The position numbers and the translations under genes are program-made. Shown here piece by piece: positions 10,101-18,609 of a stretch of 55,252 nucleotides of DNA. The notes under the pieces are model-generated. The model was given only the letters and a program-made list of their open reading frames with translations. It made no database searches and was not told the origin of the DNA. This DNA comes from an uncultured Acidobacteriia bacterium (GTDB lineage Bacteria; Acidobacteriota; Terriglobia; Bryobacterales; Bryobacteraceae): NCBI GenBank assembly GCA_903825445.1, contig CAIKAS010000184.1:1-55252 (forward strand), given 5' to 3'. Each line of letters opens with the position of its first letter. The stretch's first letter is position 1.

Positions 10101-13100
10101 TTCGGTGACTTTCTCGCTGACTGCGAACAACATTGGCAGCGCGTCCACCAATGGAACGGTAACGGTAACCGATACATTGCCTGCGGGTCTGAAGGCAACC
10201 GCGATCAGCGGTGCGGCGCCCTGGGTATGCCAGGCACTGCCCGTACTGTCCTGTTCCAGAAGCGATGTGCTGGCTTCAGGTGCGAGTTATTCGCCGATTT
10301 CAGTAACAGCTACCATCGCGGCCGGCGTATCGGGAACGCTGGTGAACAACGCTCAGGTGGGTGGCGGCGGCGAAGTCAATTTACCGAATGACTACGCCAC
10401 CGATTCCATCGTGGTGACAGGCTCCTGCCAGCCAACATTGACCAAAACCAACAACGGCAACTTCCTGCCCGGCGGAACAGGCACTTATACGATGGTGGTC
10501 TCCAACACTGGCACCGCGCCGACTTTTGGGAACACCTCAGTCAGCGATCCAATGCCTCAAGGCCTGACTGCCACTGCCATCAGCGGTACCGGCTGGACGT
10601 GTTCGCTTTCGCCGCTAGCGAACTGCACGCGCGGCGACGCCCTTGCCCCGGGCGGCAGCTACCCGCCCATCACACTGGCGGTAAATATTGCATCCAACGC
10701 GCCGTCAACAATTAACAACGTGGCGACTGCGATCTGCGATTGCGACCCGGTACCCGCGGTGCCGATCACGGCTACCTCAGGAGTAATCCTGTCCGTGGAT
10801 CTCTCCACCTTCCGCCTCACCAAATCAGCGAATCAGTCGCAGGCGCAGATCGGCGACGTGGTGGAATACACGGTTCAGGTGGTGAATGGATCGACCTCGC
10901 CGTTTACGAACGCCCAGGTAAAAGACATGGAGCCGGCCGGTTTCCTGTATGTTTCCGGCAGCGCTCAGCTGGCAATGGGAAGCGGCGCACCGCAACCTGT
11001 CACGCCGATTACGACGACGCCAGGAATACTCATTTTCCCGCTCGGCACGCTGGCCGCGCAGCAGACGGATACGCTCACCTACAGGCTGCAGGTTGGCGGG
11101 AAGGCCCGCTTGGGTCCCAACGTCAACAACGCGCAGGGGACGGGAACCGAACCGAATGGCTCTCCGGCATCAACGAATCAGGCCCAGGCAGTGGTCAATA
11201 TCGAAGCCGCATTATTCAGCACCCGGCAATTCCTGATCGGACACGTATTCGAAGACCTGAATGGCAATGGAGAGTTCGACGAGGGTGAACCTCCGGTTGC
11301 CGGGGCGCGTGTTTATCTTTCGAACGGCGCCTCCGCCACAACCGATTCCAACGGCCTTTACAACATTCCAGTAGTAGCGCCGGGTTCCGTGGTAGTGGAA
11401 CTGGACGCGGCTACGGTACCGAAGGGGTACACGCTTTCGAGCGGCGACAGGCTCGACGCGCAGAGCTGGTCGCGCCTGGTCCGCACACCGCTCAACGAAG
11501 GCATGATGCTGCGGCAGAACTTCGGCCTGAAGAAGTGCCCGTATTGCCAGGCTACAACCGTAGCTCCGACGGCGGCTGCCGCAGTGGCGCTTTCGTCGAG
11601 GCCTGCCGCAAAGCTGGAACTCATTCCAATGCAGCCGTCACTTCCCGGCGATGGACGTACGGCGATGAAAGTTCGGGTTCGTGTGCTGGACGACCAGGGT
11701 AATCCAACCAAGGCTGCGGAGGTTCGGATTCGGACCTCGGCCGGTGAGGTCACGAAGGAAGCCGGCGCGAATGCCCCGACTCCCTCGCTCCTCGGAAAGC
11801 ACACTGAACTGCAAGGCGGGACTGCGATCGAGCAAGTGCCGCAGACGATGCAGGCAGGAATTGCGAAGTCGGTGGAAGGTGAGACGACGTTCCTGCTGAT
11901 CGCGGCACATACGGCTGGTGAAGCGCAACTCGTCGCAGAGAGCGGCGATCCAGATCATCTGCTGTCCGCCGAGGCCAGCGTTTGGTTCACACCAGAGAAG
12001 CGTTCGCCAATTCTGGTGAGCGACGGCGAAATCTCCGTGGGACGTGCGGCGCCGGAGTTTCCAATCCTGGGGCAATCCGGTAATGTTTCGCGACGTGGCG
12101 ACGCCTATTTGCAAACTCCGCTCAGCGGGGGGTATCTGATGATGACGCTGGGTTACACCAGCCATCTCACACTCAACGATTCGAACGGTAATCCAGGTCT
12201 GTTCCAGATCGATCCGCAGAACCGCATTTATCCGGTATACGGCGACTCTTCCACGCAGTATTACGCGGCGCAATCGAACGCACACGCCTACGGAAGGCTG
12301 GAACATGAGCAGTCTTATCTGCTTTTCGGCGATCTGCGGATGTCTTCGTCGCCGGTAAGCGGTGCGCCCGTTCCGGCGGGGGATGCGTTCTCGCCCACGC
12401 AACCGGTGCCTCAACAGGCCGCCTACGGCGTTGGCGATTACAACCGCAATGTGGTGGGAGCGGCGTTGCACCTGGAAGACGGCCATCACGACTTCATCAC
12501 GGTAGAAGGCGCGCGCCCGAACACGGCGTTTTCGCGCGATGTGTTCCCCGGTTCCACGTTTGGCCTGATTCAGCTGTCGCATACCAACGTGCTTCCCGGT
12601 TCGGAATCGGGAGTATTGGAAACCCGCGATGTTCATAACCCCGAAATCGTGCTGGCGCGCGAACAACTGGTGCGTTCAGTGGATTACACGATCGATCCAT
12701 ACACTGGTGCAATTTTCTTCCTGCGCACCCTAAACGCATACGATCAGGCGCTGAACCTGAATCAGGTAGTTTTCACGTACGAGTATCAAAACGTGGGCGG
12801 CGTTTCAAGCGTGTATGGAGTTCGCACGCAGCTGCGTGCTGACGGAGTGGGCTTCCGGATGGGCCTGGGGGTCACGGAACAACGGGATCCAGTGGCGGGT
12901 TCGTATTACCTGGGCGACTTCACGCTGCAGCAGCGTCTGCCCAATAACGGACGGCTAAGTCTGGAAGTGCCGGTCAGCCATGGCACCGCGCTTTCGGCAG
13001 GACTCACAACTGGCGGCACGGCGAACGTCAACGGTACTGCGATTCGCGGCGACTTAGACCAGCCGTTCAGTTTTCTAAGCGGGCGCATGCAGAGCAGCTT

Positions 13101-15702
13101 CTCAAAGACCGACTCCGGATTCTTCAATCCTTTTGGCGCAACCACGATTCCGGGGGCGCTGACGCTCCGCGAATCGGTAGAAGTCAAGCCGCTGAAGAAG
13201 ACCACAATCAAGATCGGATTCACGGGGGAACGTAACAAGACCAGCCTGGTGGACAACCAGCGCCAGACCGGGTCTTTCGAATGGCGGCAATTCCTCACTG
13301 GCAGGATCAGCCTGACGGCTGGATACGATTACCGCGATTTCAAAGACACGCTCAATGTGAAGCAGGTGACGTCGAATGAAGTGGCGGCGGGCATCGAATG
13401 GAAGCCTTTGAAACGCTTCACCGCCTCAGTTCGCCGCGAAGAGAACCTGACCGCCAGTGACCCGACCTATCCTAACGAAACCCTGGTAAGTGCACGCTAT
13501 CAGGCAACAGAAACCGTCCGGTTGTTCGCTACTGAACGGCTGGCTTCGGCACCGATCACCCCAATCGGCGATCTGAGCACGACCGGCTTTGCGGCCCTGG
13601 CAGGCAAGAACGAGACCGCCATCGGCGTTGAAGACAAGTGGAGCAAATACGCGTCGATCCAGTCGAAATACCTGATTGAAGACGGCGCCAACGGCACTGA
13701 CACATTTGCGGTGATTGGCCTGATCAACCGGATCCCGGTGCAGGAGCATCTGAGTCTGGATCTGGGAATGGAGCGCGGGCAGCTGGTGACGGGAAAAGAT
13801 CACAGCTTCGACGCCGGATCGGTGGGCTTCTCGTGGTTACCGAAAAAGAACTTCCGGGCCTCGACCAGGTACGAAATCCGCGACCTGGGCGGCCTCGGGC
13901 AAATATTCACGACCGGCGCGGCGGGGCGGCTGACCGATGGCCTGACGCTGCTCGGTCGCTATCAATACTCAACAGCCGCGTTCCAGCCGGGCAGCGGCGC
14001 GGTGGACGTGCTGAATCCCCTGGCAACAAATTCGACGCTCTCGCAGCAGGCGAACGCAAACCAGGCCACTGCAGCGCTGGCGTGGAGGCCGAAGTCGGAC
14101 CGCGAAGGGATTCTGTTCTCTTATACACTCCGCGATGCAAACCTGAACAACGTGGCAAACTCCACGCTGCCCGAGCACGATAACGTCAGCATGCTTTCCA
14201 CCGATGGCTACTACCAGGCAACTCACAGGCTGGAGTTCTACGGCAAGTTCGCTATGAGCGACCGTACCTACAGCTACACGGGCAGCCCGGCGGTTTCGAC
14301 GTTGACGTATCTGTGGCAGGCACGGGCGCAGCAAAGAATCAGCCGACGCTTCGATGCGGCAATTGAAGGCCGCACGATTTACCAGCCTGATACAGGGCTC
14401 AATCAATGGACGGTTGCCGCGGAAGGTGGCTTCTGGGTCGCTCGGGATCTGCGGGCAGGCTTAGGCTATAGTTTCCGTTCTGCCAGCGAAGTAGCCGCGG
14501 ACTTCCTGACCAATCCTGTGAAACAGGGCGTGTACTTTGTTTTGACCAGCAAACTCTCGAACATGTTTAACCTGTTCGACCCTGGCACCTGCACCTGCGC
14601 AGTGCAGGCAGCGCCGCCGCCTCCGCCACCACCTCCGGCACCGAAGCCCGTGGCGAACATTCAGATTTCGGCCATCACTGGCGCGCATGACGTCTGTCCC
14701 AATGACGATCTCCGTCTGATGGTGACCGCAAGCGGCTGGTTGCCGGAGCAGACGCCGGCGTACCAGTGGTACATCGACGGCACCGCAGTAGCGGGCGCAA
14801 CGGGAACGTCGCTCATGATGCCAACTGTGCGCGGCTCTGGAACAAGGTCAGTAACCGTTTCCGTGACTGCCGGAGGAATTACGAAGACCTCCGCCCCGGT
14901 TTCGGTGATGGTGAAACCGATTCTGCCGCCAACGATCCGCTTCGTGGTAAACCCGACGGAAATCAATTACGGCGATAAAGTTCCGCTGGCGGCAACCGGG
15001 ACTGCGTCGGAATGTACCGTTCCCGCCGTCATTACTTACACGACCAGTGAGGGCAGCATCACAGGCAACACGTTCGATTCGACCGGCGTGGCGTTCGACG
15101 TGAGCAGTACGAAGCCGCAGACGAAGGTGGTGCATCTGACGGCTACGGCAACAGACCGGATCGGGCAAACGGCCACCGCGCCGGGCGACATCACGATACG
15201 GATGATGCCGAAGCCGCGCCGCCTGGACGATATCGTTTTTGTGGAAAACGACGCGCGTGTCAACAACTGTGGCAAGCGCCTGCTGCTGGAGGAATTGACA
15301 CCGATGCTGCGGAGCGATCCCGGAGCGAAGGTGATCCTGATCGGACACCGGGATACCGCCGAGAAGCCAGGCAAGCAGGACGATCCGCTGGATGAACAGC
15401 GCGTGCTGAATGCGGCGGCCGTACTCAGCGCGGGGCAGGGCGTCTGCCCTCAACTCGACCTGAGCCGTATCTTTGTCAAATCAACTGGGACAGAGCAGGC
15501 TTCCGACACAAGACCGACACTGTGCGGTTCCTCAACCGGTGTTCGCGAACGCGCAGGGCAAACCGTGAAGGAATCCGACACACGCGCGCAGTTCCGTCGG
15601 GTTGAGATCTGGTTCGTCCCGAGCGGCGCGGAAATGCCGACCGGAATTACCGGGCTGCAGCAGGTACCTGAGAAAATCAAGTCGGTCGGCTGCCCGAAGT
15701 AA
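7135..15702 (+). CDS. Giant DUF11-repeat, beta-barrel, OmpA-like surface protein
   Basis: About 2855 residues. TTG 7135 is chosen as start because GAGGT lies 7 nt upstream and it begins a good signal peptide (MKSETTQHLIFRALKWPK...PARA); the frame stays open 51 bp further up. Domains in order: choice-of-anchor E (about 39-202); about ten DUF11-type repeats (about 205-1359); an SdrD-B-like domain (GHVFEDLNGNGEFDEGEPP, about 1366-1426); a long region of alternating strands resembling an outer-membrane barrel (about 1540-2480); a polyproline linker near 2493; Ig-like domains; and an OmpA-like peptidoglycan-binding domain (DDIVFVENDARVNN..., IGHRD..., about 2699-2836). Inference: an outer-membrane-anchored adhesin or matrix scaffold. 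The barrel call rests on pattern only. It has no PEP-CTERM tail, unlike its divergent neighbour. Confidence 0.75.
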   Translation: MKSETTQHLIFRALKWPKTALLALATIAAVAIPARAASVSYTTNVPVTATTFVTTAQVQSFDPSLGTLTGVSLTLNASFTVTLKVFNSTGIVEGYSNAIATGSATVTGTGLNPLNVTFSSGTVAQANAALASHVTDTYPGLTATATSTSNPADLADYIGGAGVFETMNFQGGPLTAGGTQPGGIVFNASGTASGSIQITYTYTPAPLLSIAKTPTTATVGDGGTGTFALTVTNAGTAPTTASVTVTDPVPANLTVTTAPNGTGWDCSASLGQNVNCTRNDVLNAGIAFPAINVGYTVATGVASPYTNTATVTGGGDPTAPHTSSANVIVPPLLSILKTPATATVAQGGTGTFTLAVSNTAGWGPTTAAVTVTDPVPANLTVTTAPSGTGWDCSASAGQNVSCTRNTVLAPGASYPAITVGYTVATGVASPYTNTATVNGGGDPTAPHTSSATVTVPPLLSILKTPATATVAQGGTGTFTLAVSNSATAGPTSAAVTVTDPVPANLTVTTAPTGTGWDCSASAGQNVSCTRNTVLAPGASYPAITLGYTTTATAATGSPYTNTATVNGGGDPTAPHTSSANVIVPAPSAPPPVAVPDLTVTKSHTGNFTQGQQGATYTLVVSNILPTQTTGTVSINDTLPAGLTFVSMSGTGWNCIAGVPSCFRNDVLGGNASYPPITVTVNVSPTASGTLVNAAVVSGGGENNTTNDTAVDPTILSGIPDMTIAKTHTGTNFSQGGSVTFTLTASNVGTSATSGAAVTVSDILPTGLTATAISGAAPWVCQPIPALSCTRSDILAVGASYSPISVTASIGANATGTLVNNAQVGGGGEVNLTNDTATDSIALNGVPDMTITKTHAGTNFTQGGSVTFALTASNVGNAATSGIVTVTDILPAGLTATAVSGASPWVCQPLPALSCSRGDTLGVNAAYSPITVTAAIAANATGTLVNNAQVGGGGEVNLANDTATDSILVNGVPDMTITKTHAGTTFNPGGSVTFSLTANNIGSASTNGTVTVTDTLPAGLKATAISGAAPWVCQALPVLSCSRSDVLASGASYSPISVTATIAAGVSGTLVNNAQVGGGGEVNLPNDYATDSIVVTGSCQPTLTKTNNGNFLPGGTGTYTMVVSNTGTAPTFGNTSVSDPMPQGLTATAISGTGWTCSLSPLANCTRGDALAPGGSYPPITLAVNIASNAPSTINNVATAICDCDPVPAVPITATSGVILSVDLSTFRLTKSANQSQAQIGDVVEYTVQVVNGSTSPFTNAQVKDMEPAGFLYVSGSAQLAMGSGAPQPVTPITTTPGILIFPLGTLAAQQTDTLTYRLQVGGKARLGPNVNNAQGTGTEPNGSPASTNQAQAVVNIEAALFSTRQFLIGHVFEDLNGNGEFDEGEPPVAGARVYLSNGASATTDSNGLYNIPVVAPGSVVVELDAATVPKGYTLSSGDRLDAQSWSRLVRTPLNEGMMLRQNFGLKKCPYCQATTVAPTAAAAVALSSRPAAKLELIPMQPSLPGDGRTAMKVRVRVLDDQGNPTKAAEVRIRTSAGEVTKEAGANAPTPSLLGKHTELQGGTAIEQVPQTMQAGIAKSVEGETTFLLIAAHTAGEAQLVAESGDPDHLLSAEASVWFTPEKRSPILVSDGEISVGRAAPEFPILGQSGNVSRRGDAYLQTPLSGGYLMMTLGYTSHLTLNDSNGNPGLFQIDPQNRIYPVYGDSSTQYYAAQSNAHAYGRLEHEQSYLLFGDLRMSSSPVSGAPVPAGDAFSPTQPVPQQAAYGVGDYNRNVVGAALHLEDGHHDFITVEGARPNTAFSRDVFPGSTFGLIQLSHTNVLPGSESGVLETRDVHNPEIVLAREQLVRSVDYTIDPYTGAIFFLRTLNAYDQALNLNQVVFTYEYQNVGGVSSVYGVRTQLRADGVGFRMGLGVTEQRDPVAGSYYLGDFTLQQRLPNNGRLSLEVPVSHGTALSAGLTTGGTANVNGTAIRGDLDQPFSFLSGRMQSSFSKTDSGFFNPFGATTIPGALTLRESVEVKPLKKTTIKIGFTGERNKTSLVDNQRQTGSFEWRQFLTGRISLTAGYDYRDFKDTLNVKQVTSNEVAAGIEWKPLKRFTASVRREENLTASDPTYPNETLVSARYQATETVRLFATERLASAPITPIGDLSTTGFAALAGKNETAIGVEDKWSKYASIQSKYLIEDGANGTDTFAVIGLINRIPVQEHLSLDLGMERGQLVTGKDHSFDAGSVGFSWLPKKNFRASTRYEIRDLGGLGQIFTTGAAGRLTDGLTLLGRYQYSTAAFQPGSGAVDVLNPLATNSTLSQQANANQATAALAWRPKSDREGILFSYTLRDANLNNVANSTLPEHDNVSMLSTDGYYQATHRLEFYGKFAMSDRTYSYTGSPAVSTLTYLWQARAQQRISRRFDAAIEGRTIYQPDTGLNQWTVAAEGGFWVARDLRAGLGYSFRSASEVAADFLTNPVKQGVYFVLTSKLSNMFNLFDPGTCTCAVQAAPPPPPPPPAPKPVANIQISAITGAHDVCPNDDLRLMVTASGWLPEQTPAYQWYIDGTAVAGATGTSLMMPTVRGSGTRSVTVSVTAGGITKTSAPVSVMVKPILPPTIRFVVNPTEINYGDKVPLAATGTASECTVPAVITYTTSEGSITGNTFDSTGVAFDVSSTKPQTKVVHLTATATDRIGQTATAPGDITIRMMPKPRRLDDIVFVENDARVNNCGKRLLLEELTPMLRSDPGAKVILIGHRDTAEKPGKQDDPLDEQRVLNAAAVLSAGQGVCPQLDLSRIFVKSTGTEQASDTRPTLCGSSTGVRERAGQTVKESDTRAQFRRVEIWFVPSGAEMPTGITGLQQVPEKIKSVGCPK
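7756..8886 (+). repeat. Three tandem DUF11 repeat units of about 378 bp
   Basis: Units beginning near 7756, 8131 and 8509 are close copies at DNA level. The last two are aligned with a 378-bp period (for example the CGATTCT words at 8135 and 8513). Later DUF11 units of the same gene are more diverged, so this trio looks like a recent expansion and could vary in copy number in frame (126 codons per unit). Confidence 0.7.
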
Positions 15703-15730
15703 AGGGGGCGCAGGGGAGTTGTTAGAAGAA

Positions 15731-15772
15731 AGCGGGCACGCTCGGGGGGTTGGGGGTTTGAGTGCGCCCGCT
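15731..15772. terminator. GC-rich hairpin after the giant gene
   Basis: AGCGGGC...GCCCGCT arms with near-complementary inner arms around a G-rich loop. There is no T-run. It lies 28 bp after the stop of the giant gene and may stop or stabilise its transcript. Confidence 0.5.
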
Positions 15773-15792
15773 GTGTAACGGGGATTGGCTAA

Positions 15793-15828
15793 GAGGCGCA
15801 GACCTTCCAGAGAAGGTTACTGCGCCTC
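15793..15828. terminator. Bidirectional terminator between convergent genes
   Basis: Strong hairpin GAGGCGCAG / CTGCGCCTC with an inner ACCTTC / GAAGGT stem, placed between the rightward giant gene and leftward cysK. A U-tract is weak on both sides. Confidence 0.6.
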
Positions 15829-15839
15829 TGCCGTAAATG

Positions 15840-16796
15840 TTAGCTTTCGAACATTCCCTCAAACAAGATGCTGCTCAGGTAGCGCTCACCGGAATCCGGC
15901 AGAACAGTGACGATGGTCTTGCCGCGGAACTGTTCTTCCTTGGCGATGCGAACCGCGGCAGCGACGGCAGCGCCACAGGAAATACCGGCCAGGATGCCTT
16001 CCTCGCGGGCCAGACGGCGCGCCATTTCGATGGATTCCTCGTTGGTGACCAGTTCGACGCGGTCGATCAGCGACAGGTCCAGATTTCCGGGAATGAATCC
16101 CGCGCCAATTCCCTGAATCTTGTGTGGGCCGGGCTTCAGCGGATCGCCATGGCGGGCCTGGGTGATGACCGGACTGCCAGTGGGTTCCACTGCGATGGTG
16201 ACGATTTGCCGGCCCTTGATCTGCTTGATATAGCGCGAGACGCCTGTAATGGTGCCACCTGTGCCAACGCCAGAGACGAAGACGTCGATCTTGCCATCGG
16301 TATCGTCCCAGATTTCCGGGCCAGTGGTCTTGACGTGGATTTCAGGATTGGCGGGGTTTTCAAACTGCTGGAGCAAGACGTAGCGTTCGGGATCTGACGC
16401 GACTATTTCCTGCGCTTTTGAGATGGCACCCGCCATGCCGCGCGAACCTTCGGTCAAAACGAGTTTCGCACCGAAGACGCCGAGAACCTTCCGCCGTTCT
16501 ATCGACATGGTTTCGGGCATGGTGAGCGTAATGGGATAACCTCGCGCAGCGGCGACGAAAGCCAGTGCGATGCCCGTGTTGCCACTGGTGGGCTCGATCA
16601 GTTCTTTACCCGGCTTGAGAATGCCGCGCTTTTCCGCATCCCAAATCATGGACGCACCGATGCGGCACTTCACCGAATAGGCCGGATTGCGGCCTTCAAT
16701 CTTACCGAGGAGCGTGACAGGCGCGCCATCGGTGACGCGATTCAGGCGGACCAGTGGTGTCCGTCCAATGCTCAATGAATTGTCGAGGTAGTACAT
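15840..16796 (-). CDS. cysK: Cysteine synthase A
   Basis: 318-residue PLP enzyme making L-cysteine from O-acetylserine and sulfide. It shows the PLP-lysine motif [11 protein letters not shown] near residue 40, the substrate loop [13 protein letters not shown], the PLP phosphate-binding [14 protein letters not shown], and the C-terminal [12 protein letters not shown]. Length and motifs match CysK. The start overlaps the stop of the upstream Rrf2 gene by one base (TGATG), so the two are translationally coupled. The upstream regulator and the ACTAGAGA iterons suggest sulfur-responsive control. Confidence 0.92.
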   Translation of the reverse strand: MYYLDNSLSIGRTPLVRLNRVTDGAPVTLLGKIEGRNPAYSVKCRIGASMIWDAEKRGILKPGKELIEPTSGNTGIALAFVAAARGYPITLTMPETMSIERRKVLGVFGAKLVLTEGSRGMAGAISKAQEIVASDPERYVLLQQFENPANPEIHVKTTGPEIWDDTDGKIDVFVSGVGTGGTITGVSRYIKQIKGRQIVTIAVEPTGSPVITQARHGDPLKPGPHKIQGIGAGFIPGNLDLSLIDRVELVTNEESIEMARRLAREEGILAGISCGAAVAAAVRIAKEEQFRGKTIVTVLPDSGERYLSSILFEGMFES

Positions 16797-17221
16797 CAGA
16801 TCTCCCAGTTTGGTACAAAGCGGTTATGTCGTTCGGTCCAGTCGCGGACCAGTTGCGCGAAATTAGCGGCGTCGAGAACAGAGTCCATGGCCTTGTCGGT
16901 ACGCTCCCAGAGGTCGCCGAGCGGGGAATCTGATTGCCTCCGCATGCGCGAGCGTTCCTCCTGGCGGCCCTCCACGAAGCGGAGCACATCGCCGACACTA
17001 ATCTGCTCCGGACGTCGGGCGAGAAGATAGCCCCCCTCCGCGCCACGACGGGATTCGACGAAGCCGCCCTGTTTGAGGCTGGCGAGGATGAGTTCGAGAA
17101 ACTTTTGCGGGATTTGCTGGCGGCGGGCAATGTCGGCGATCCGGACTGGTTCGCGTCCGGGCTGAGAGGCCAGGTCAAAGATGGCGTGCAGCGCGTATTC
17201 ACCCTTGACGGATATGTTCAT
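16796..17221 (-). CDS. Rrf2 family regulator (CymR-like)
   Basis: 141-residue Rrf2 protein with the characteristic N-terminus [18 protein letters not shown], a winged helix with the recognition segment [14 protein letters not shown], and the wing [14 protein letters not shown]. There is no cysteine anywhere in the protein, so it cannot carry an IscR/NsrR-type iron-sulfur cluster. This resembles CymR, the cysteine-metabolism repressor that in Firmicutes forms a complex with CysK. Here cysK is the very next gene with a 1-bp overlap. Regulation of this operon by the Rrf2 protein itself is inferred from three iterons just upstream. Confidence 0.8.
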   Translation of the reverse strand: MNISVKGEYALHAIFDLASQPGREPVRIADIARRQQIPQKFLELILASLKQGGFVESRRGAEGGYLLARRPEQISVGDVLRFVEGRQEERSRMRRQSDSPLGDLWERTDKAMDSVLDAANFAQLVRDWTERHNRFVPNWEI

Positions 17222-17280
17222 CAGTAGTGCTTCCCCATTTTGGTCGTACGGTCCAGCCTGCGGAGAAATACCCCGGCGCG

Positions 17281-17314
17281 ACTAGAGATGCCAACTAGAG
17301 AATACTACTAGAGA
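17281..17314 (-). promoter_or_regulatory. Three ACTAGAGA iterons with 13-bp period
   Basis: ACTAGAGA occurs exactly at 17281, 17294 and 17307, a strict 13-bp spacing, 60-93 bp upstream of the rrf2 start. The position and regular spacing suggest an operator for the Rrf2-cysK operon; the binding protein is inferred. Confidence 0.55.
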
Positions 17315-17391
17315 TTAGATGAATCGAAGGAGGTACGTCAACTGGAACGACAGGGAAGGAGATGCGGGAAAAAACGGAGGGGGAAGGTGAT

Positions 17392-17427
17392 GGGCTGACT
17401 GCCAAGGGTTTCCAAGGCAGTCAGCCC
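17392..17427 (-). terminator. Terminator of the small lysine-rich gene
   Basis: Perfect 12-bp stem GGGCTGACTGCC / GGCAGTCAGCCC with a 12-nt loop, 7 bp beyond the stop codon at 17434. A T-rich tract follows only about 20 bp later. Confidence 0.75.
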
Positions 17428-17433
17428 GGAAAA

Positions 17434-17583
17434 CTACATCTTGGCGGTGGACTTCTTTGCAGCCTTGGTCGACTTCGCCTTGGTGGTCTTGGCTTTGGTC
17501 GACTTCGCCGGGGCATCTGCCGCGAACGACACCGAACCGAGTACGAGGCCGAGGCCGAGAGCAATGGTCATCATCTTTTTCAT
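17434..17583 (-). CDS. Small secreted lysine-rich peptide (49 aa)
   Basis: A 49-residue gene below usual annotation cut-offs. It begins MKKMMTIALGLGLVLGSVSFA, a textbook signal peptide, and the mature part is only Ala, Lys, Thr, Ser and Pro (KSTKAKTTKAKSTK...). An AGGAG lies 12 nt upstream of the ATG and a strong terminator immediately follows, supporting a real gene. The mature peptide would be about 25 residues, highly basic and disordered in the periplasm. The composition recalls acid-shock protein Asr or histone-H1-like tails; no function can be assigned. Confidence 0.7.
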   Translation of the reverse strand: MKKMMTIALGLGLVLGSVSFAADAPAKSTKAKTTKAKSTKAAKKSTAKM

Positions 17584-17751
17584 GTTTGTTATAGTCTCCT
17601 TTGAATTTTCGACGACTGATTCGTCTGAAGTAGATCATACCTAACCCCAGATGAATCATCCCTTAAGGTGCGATTAAATAAGGTTCATCTATCAGTCACG
17701 ATGATTTTCCCTTTTTAAATCATACAGTTACAGAAGCGAGGAATCGCCCGG

Positions 17752-17985
17752 GTGGTAGCCTTTGGACGTATGAAGAAGGCAGAAATCGCAAATCATGAAG
17801 GCCGAAGACAAAAGGTGACGGCGGGAAACGCGGCCGATCAGATGGATCGCGCCGTGAGTCAGATCATTCGTGCGCTCAGGAGCGGCAAGGCGGCGGAGTT
17901 GCCTGGCCTGGGAACCATCCAGCCTGGCAAGCGTTGGGTTTTTCACCCGAAAAAGCGCAGATCAGGGCAGAAAAACCATGAATAA
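17752..17985 (+). CDS. HU-like mini DNA-binding protein
   Basis: 77-residue basic protein starting at GTG 17752 (GAGGAA 8 nt upstream); ATG 17770 is an alternative. The segment VSQIIRALRSGKAAELPGLG followed by TIQPGKR matches the helix-turn-strand of HU/IHF (compare the canonical pattern helix-G-x-x-V-x-L-x-G-F-G-T-F). The DNA-binding beta arms are missing, leaving a short dimerisation-like core with a basic tail. It overlaps the start of the TIR gene by 8 bp (ATGAATAA), so the two proteins are made together and probably work together, perhaps as an HU-type heterodimer. That partner role is inference. Confidence 0.6.
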   Translation: MVAFGRMKKAEIANHEGRRQKVTAGNAADQMDRAVSQIIRALRSGKAAELPGLGTIQPGKRWVFHPKKRRSGQKNHE

Positions 17986-18523
17986 TGAACAACTTGCCAA
18001 TTTGATTCGCCGCTCGCTCAAGCGTTCGCGGCGCGTGGAAATCGACGGATTAGGGGTGTTCCAGCGCGGCGACACCGGGCGTGTTTCACTACGGGACGCC
18101 AATCAATTGCAGGTTTTCATCGCCTATGCCACTGAAGATGTCACGCTAGCCGAACGTTTGTTCGGCGCTTTGCGGACCAAAGGCCATGCACCGTGGCTGG
18201 ATCAGCGAAAGTTGTTGCCCGGGCAAAACTGGCCCATGCGAATTGAAGAGGCGATTGCGGATGCCGACTACTTCATTGCGTGCTTTTCGTCGAACTCAGT
18301 GAAGAAGCGCGGCGGGTTTCAGGCAGAGGTGCGCTACGCGCTCGAATGTGCCAGCAGATTGCCGGTTGACGACGTTTTTCTGATCCCGGTGCGTCTGGAC
18401 GATTGCAAGGTTCCGACAAGAATTCAGCGGGAGACGCAGTATGTGGATCTGTTTCCGAGTTTTGAGGACGGGGTAGAGCGGGTATTCGCGACGATTGAGG
18501 CAGGGCGACGAGATGCGGCTTGA
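17978..18523 (+). CDS. HU-like/TIR domain fusion protein
   Basis: 181 residues from ATG 17978. Residues 5-37 repeat the HU-like pattern of the upstream protein (IRRSLKRSRRVEIDGLGVFQ). Residues 46-170 form a bacterial TIR domain: VFIAYATEDVTLAERLF (strand A and helix A), APWLDQRKLLPGQNW (BB loop), DADYFIACFSSNS, and FQAEVRYALE. E117 sits where the NAD-hydrolysing glutamate lies in active TIR enzymes, so NADase activity is plausible. TIR effectors usually act in anti-phage defence, activated by a partner. Here the only partner is the overlapping HU-like gene. The last 86 bp are duplicated at 19487. Confidence 0.75.
   Translation: MNNEQLANLIRRSLKRSRRVEIDGLGVFQRGDTGRVSLRDANQLQVFIAYATEDVTLAERLFGALRTKGHAPWLDQRKLLPGQNWPMRIEEAIADADYFIACFSSNSVKKRGGFQAEVRYALECASRLPVDDVFLIPVRLDDCKVPTRIQRETQYVDLFPSFEDGVERVFATIEAGRRDAA
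18410..18495 (+). repeat. 86-bp direct repeat, copy 1 (inside TIR gene)
   Basis: Matches 19487-19572 without gaps, with about 7 mismatches (about 92% identity). It covers the C-terminal RIQRETQYVDLF segment of the TIR protein. The MetF-like gene lies between the two copies. Confidence 0.85.
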
Positions 18524-18609
18524 GGGTAATGACGAATCATTTCTCGTTCGACGTGCTGCCGCCAGACGGGAAGATCCCGCAGCGTCCGGCGAATCCGAGG
18601 GAGAGTTGG

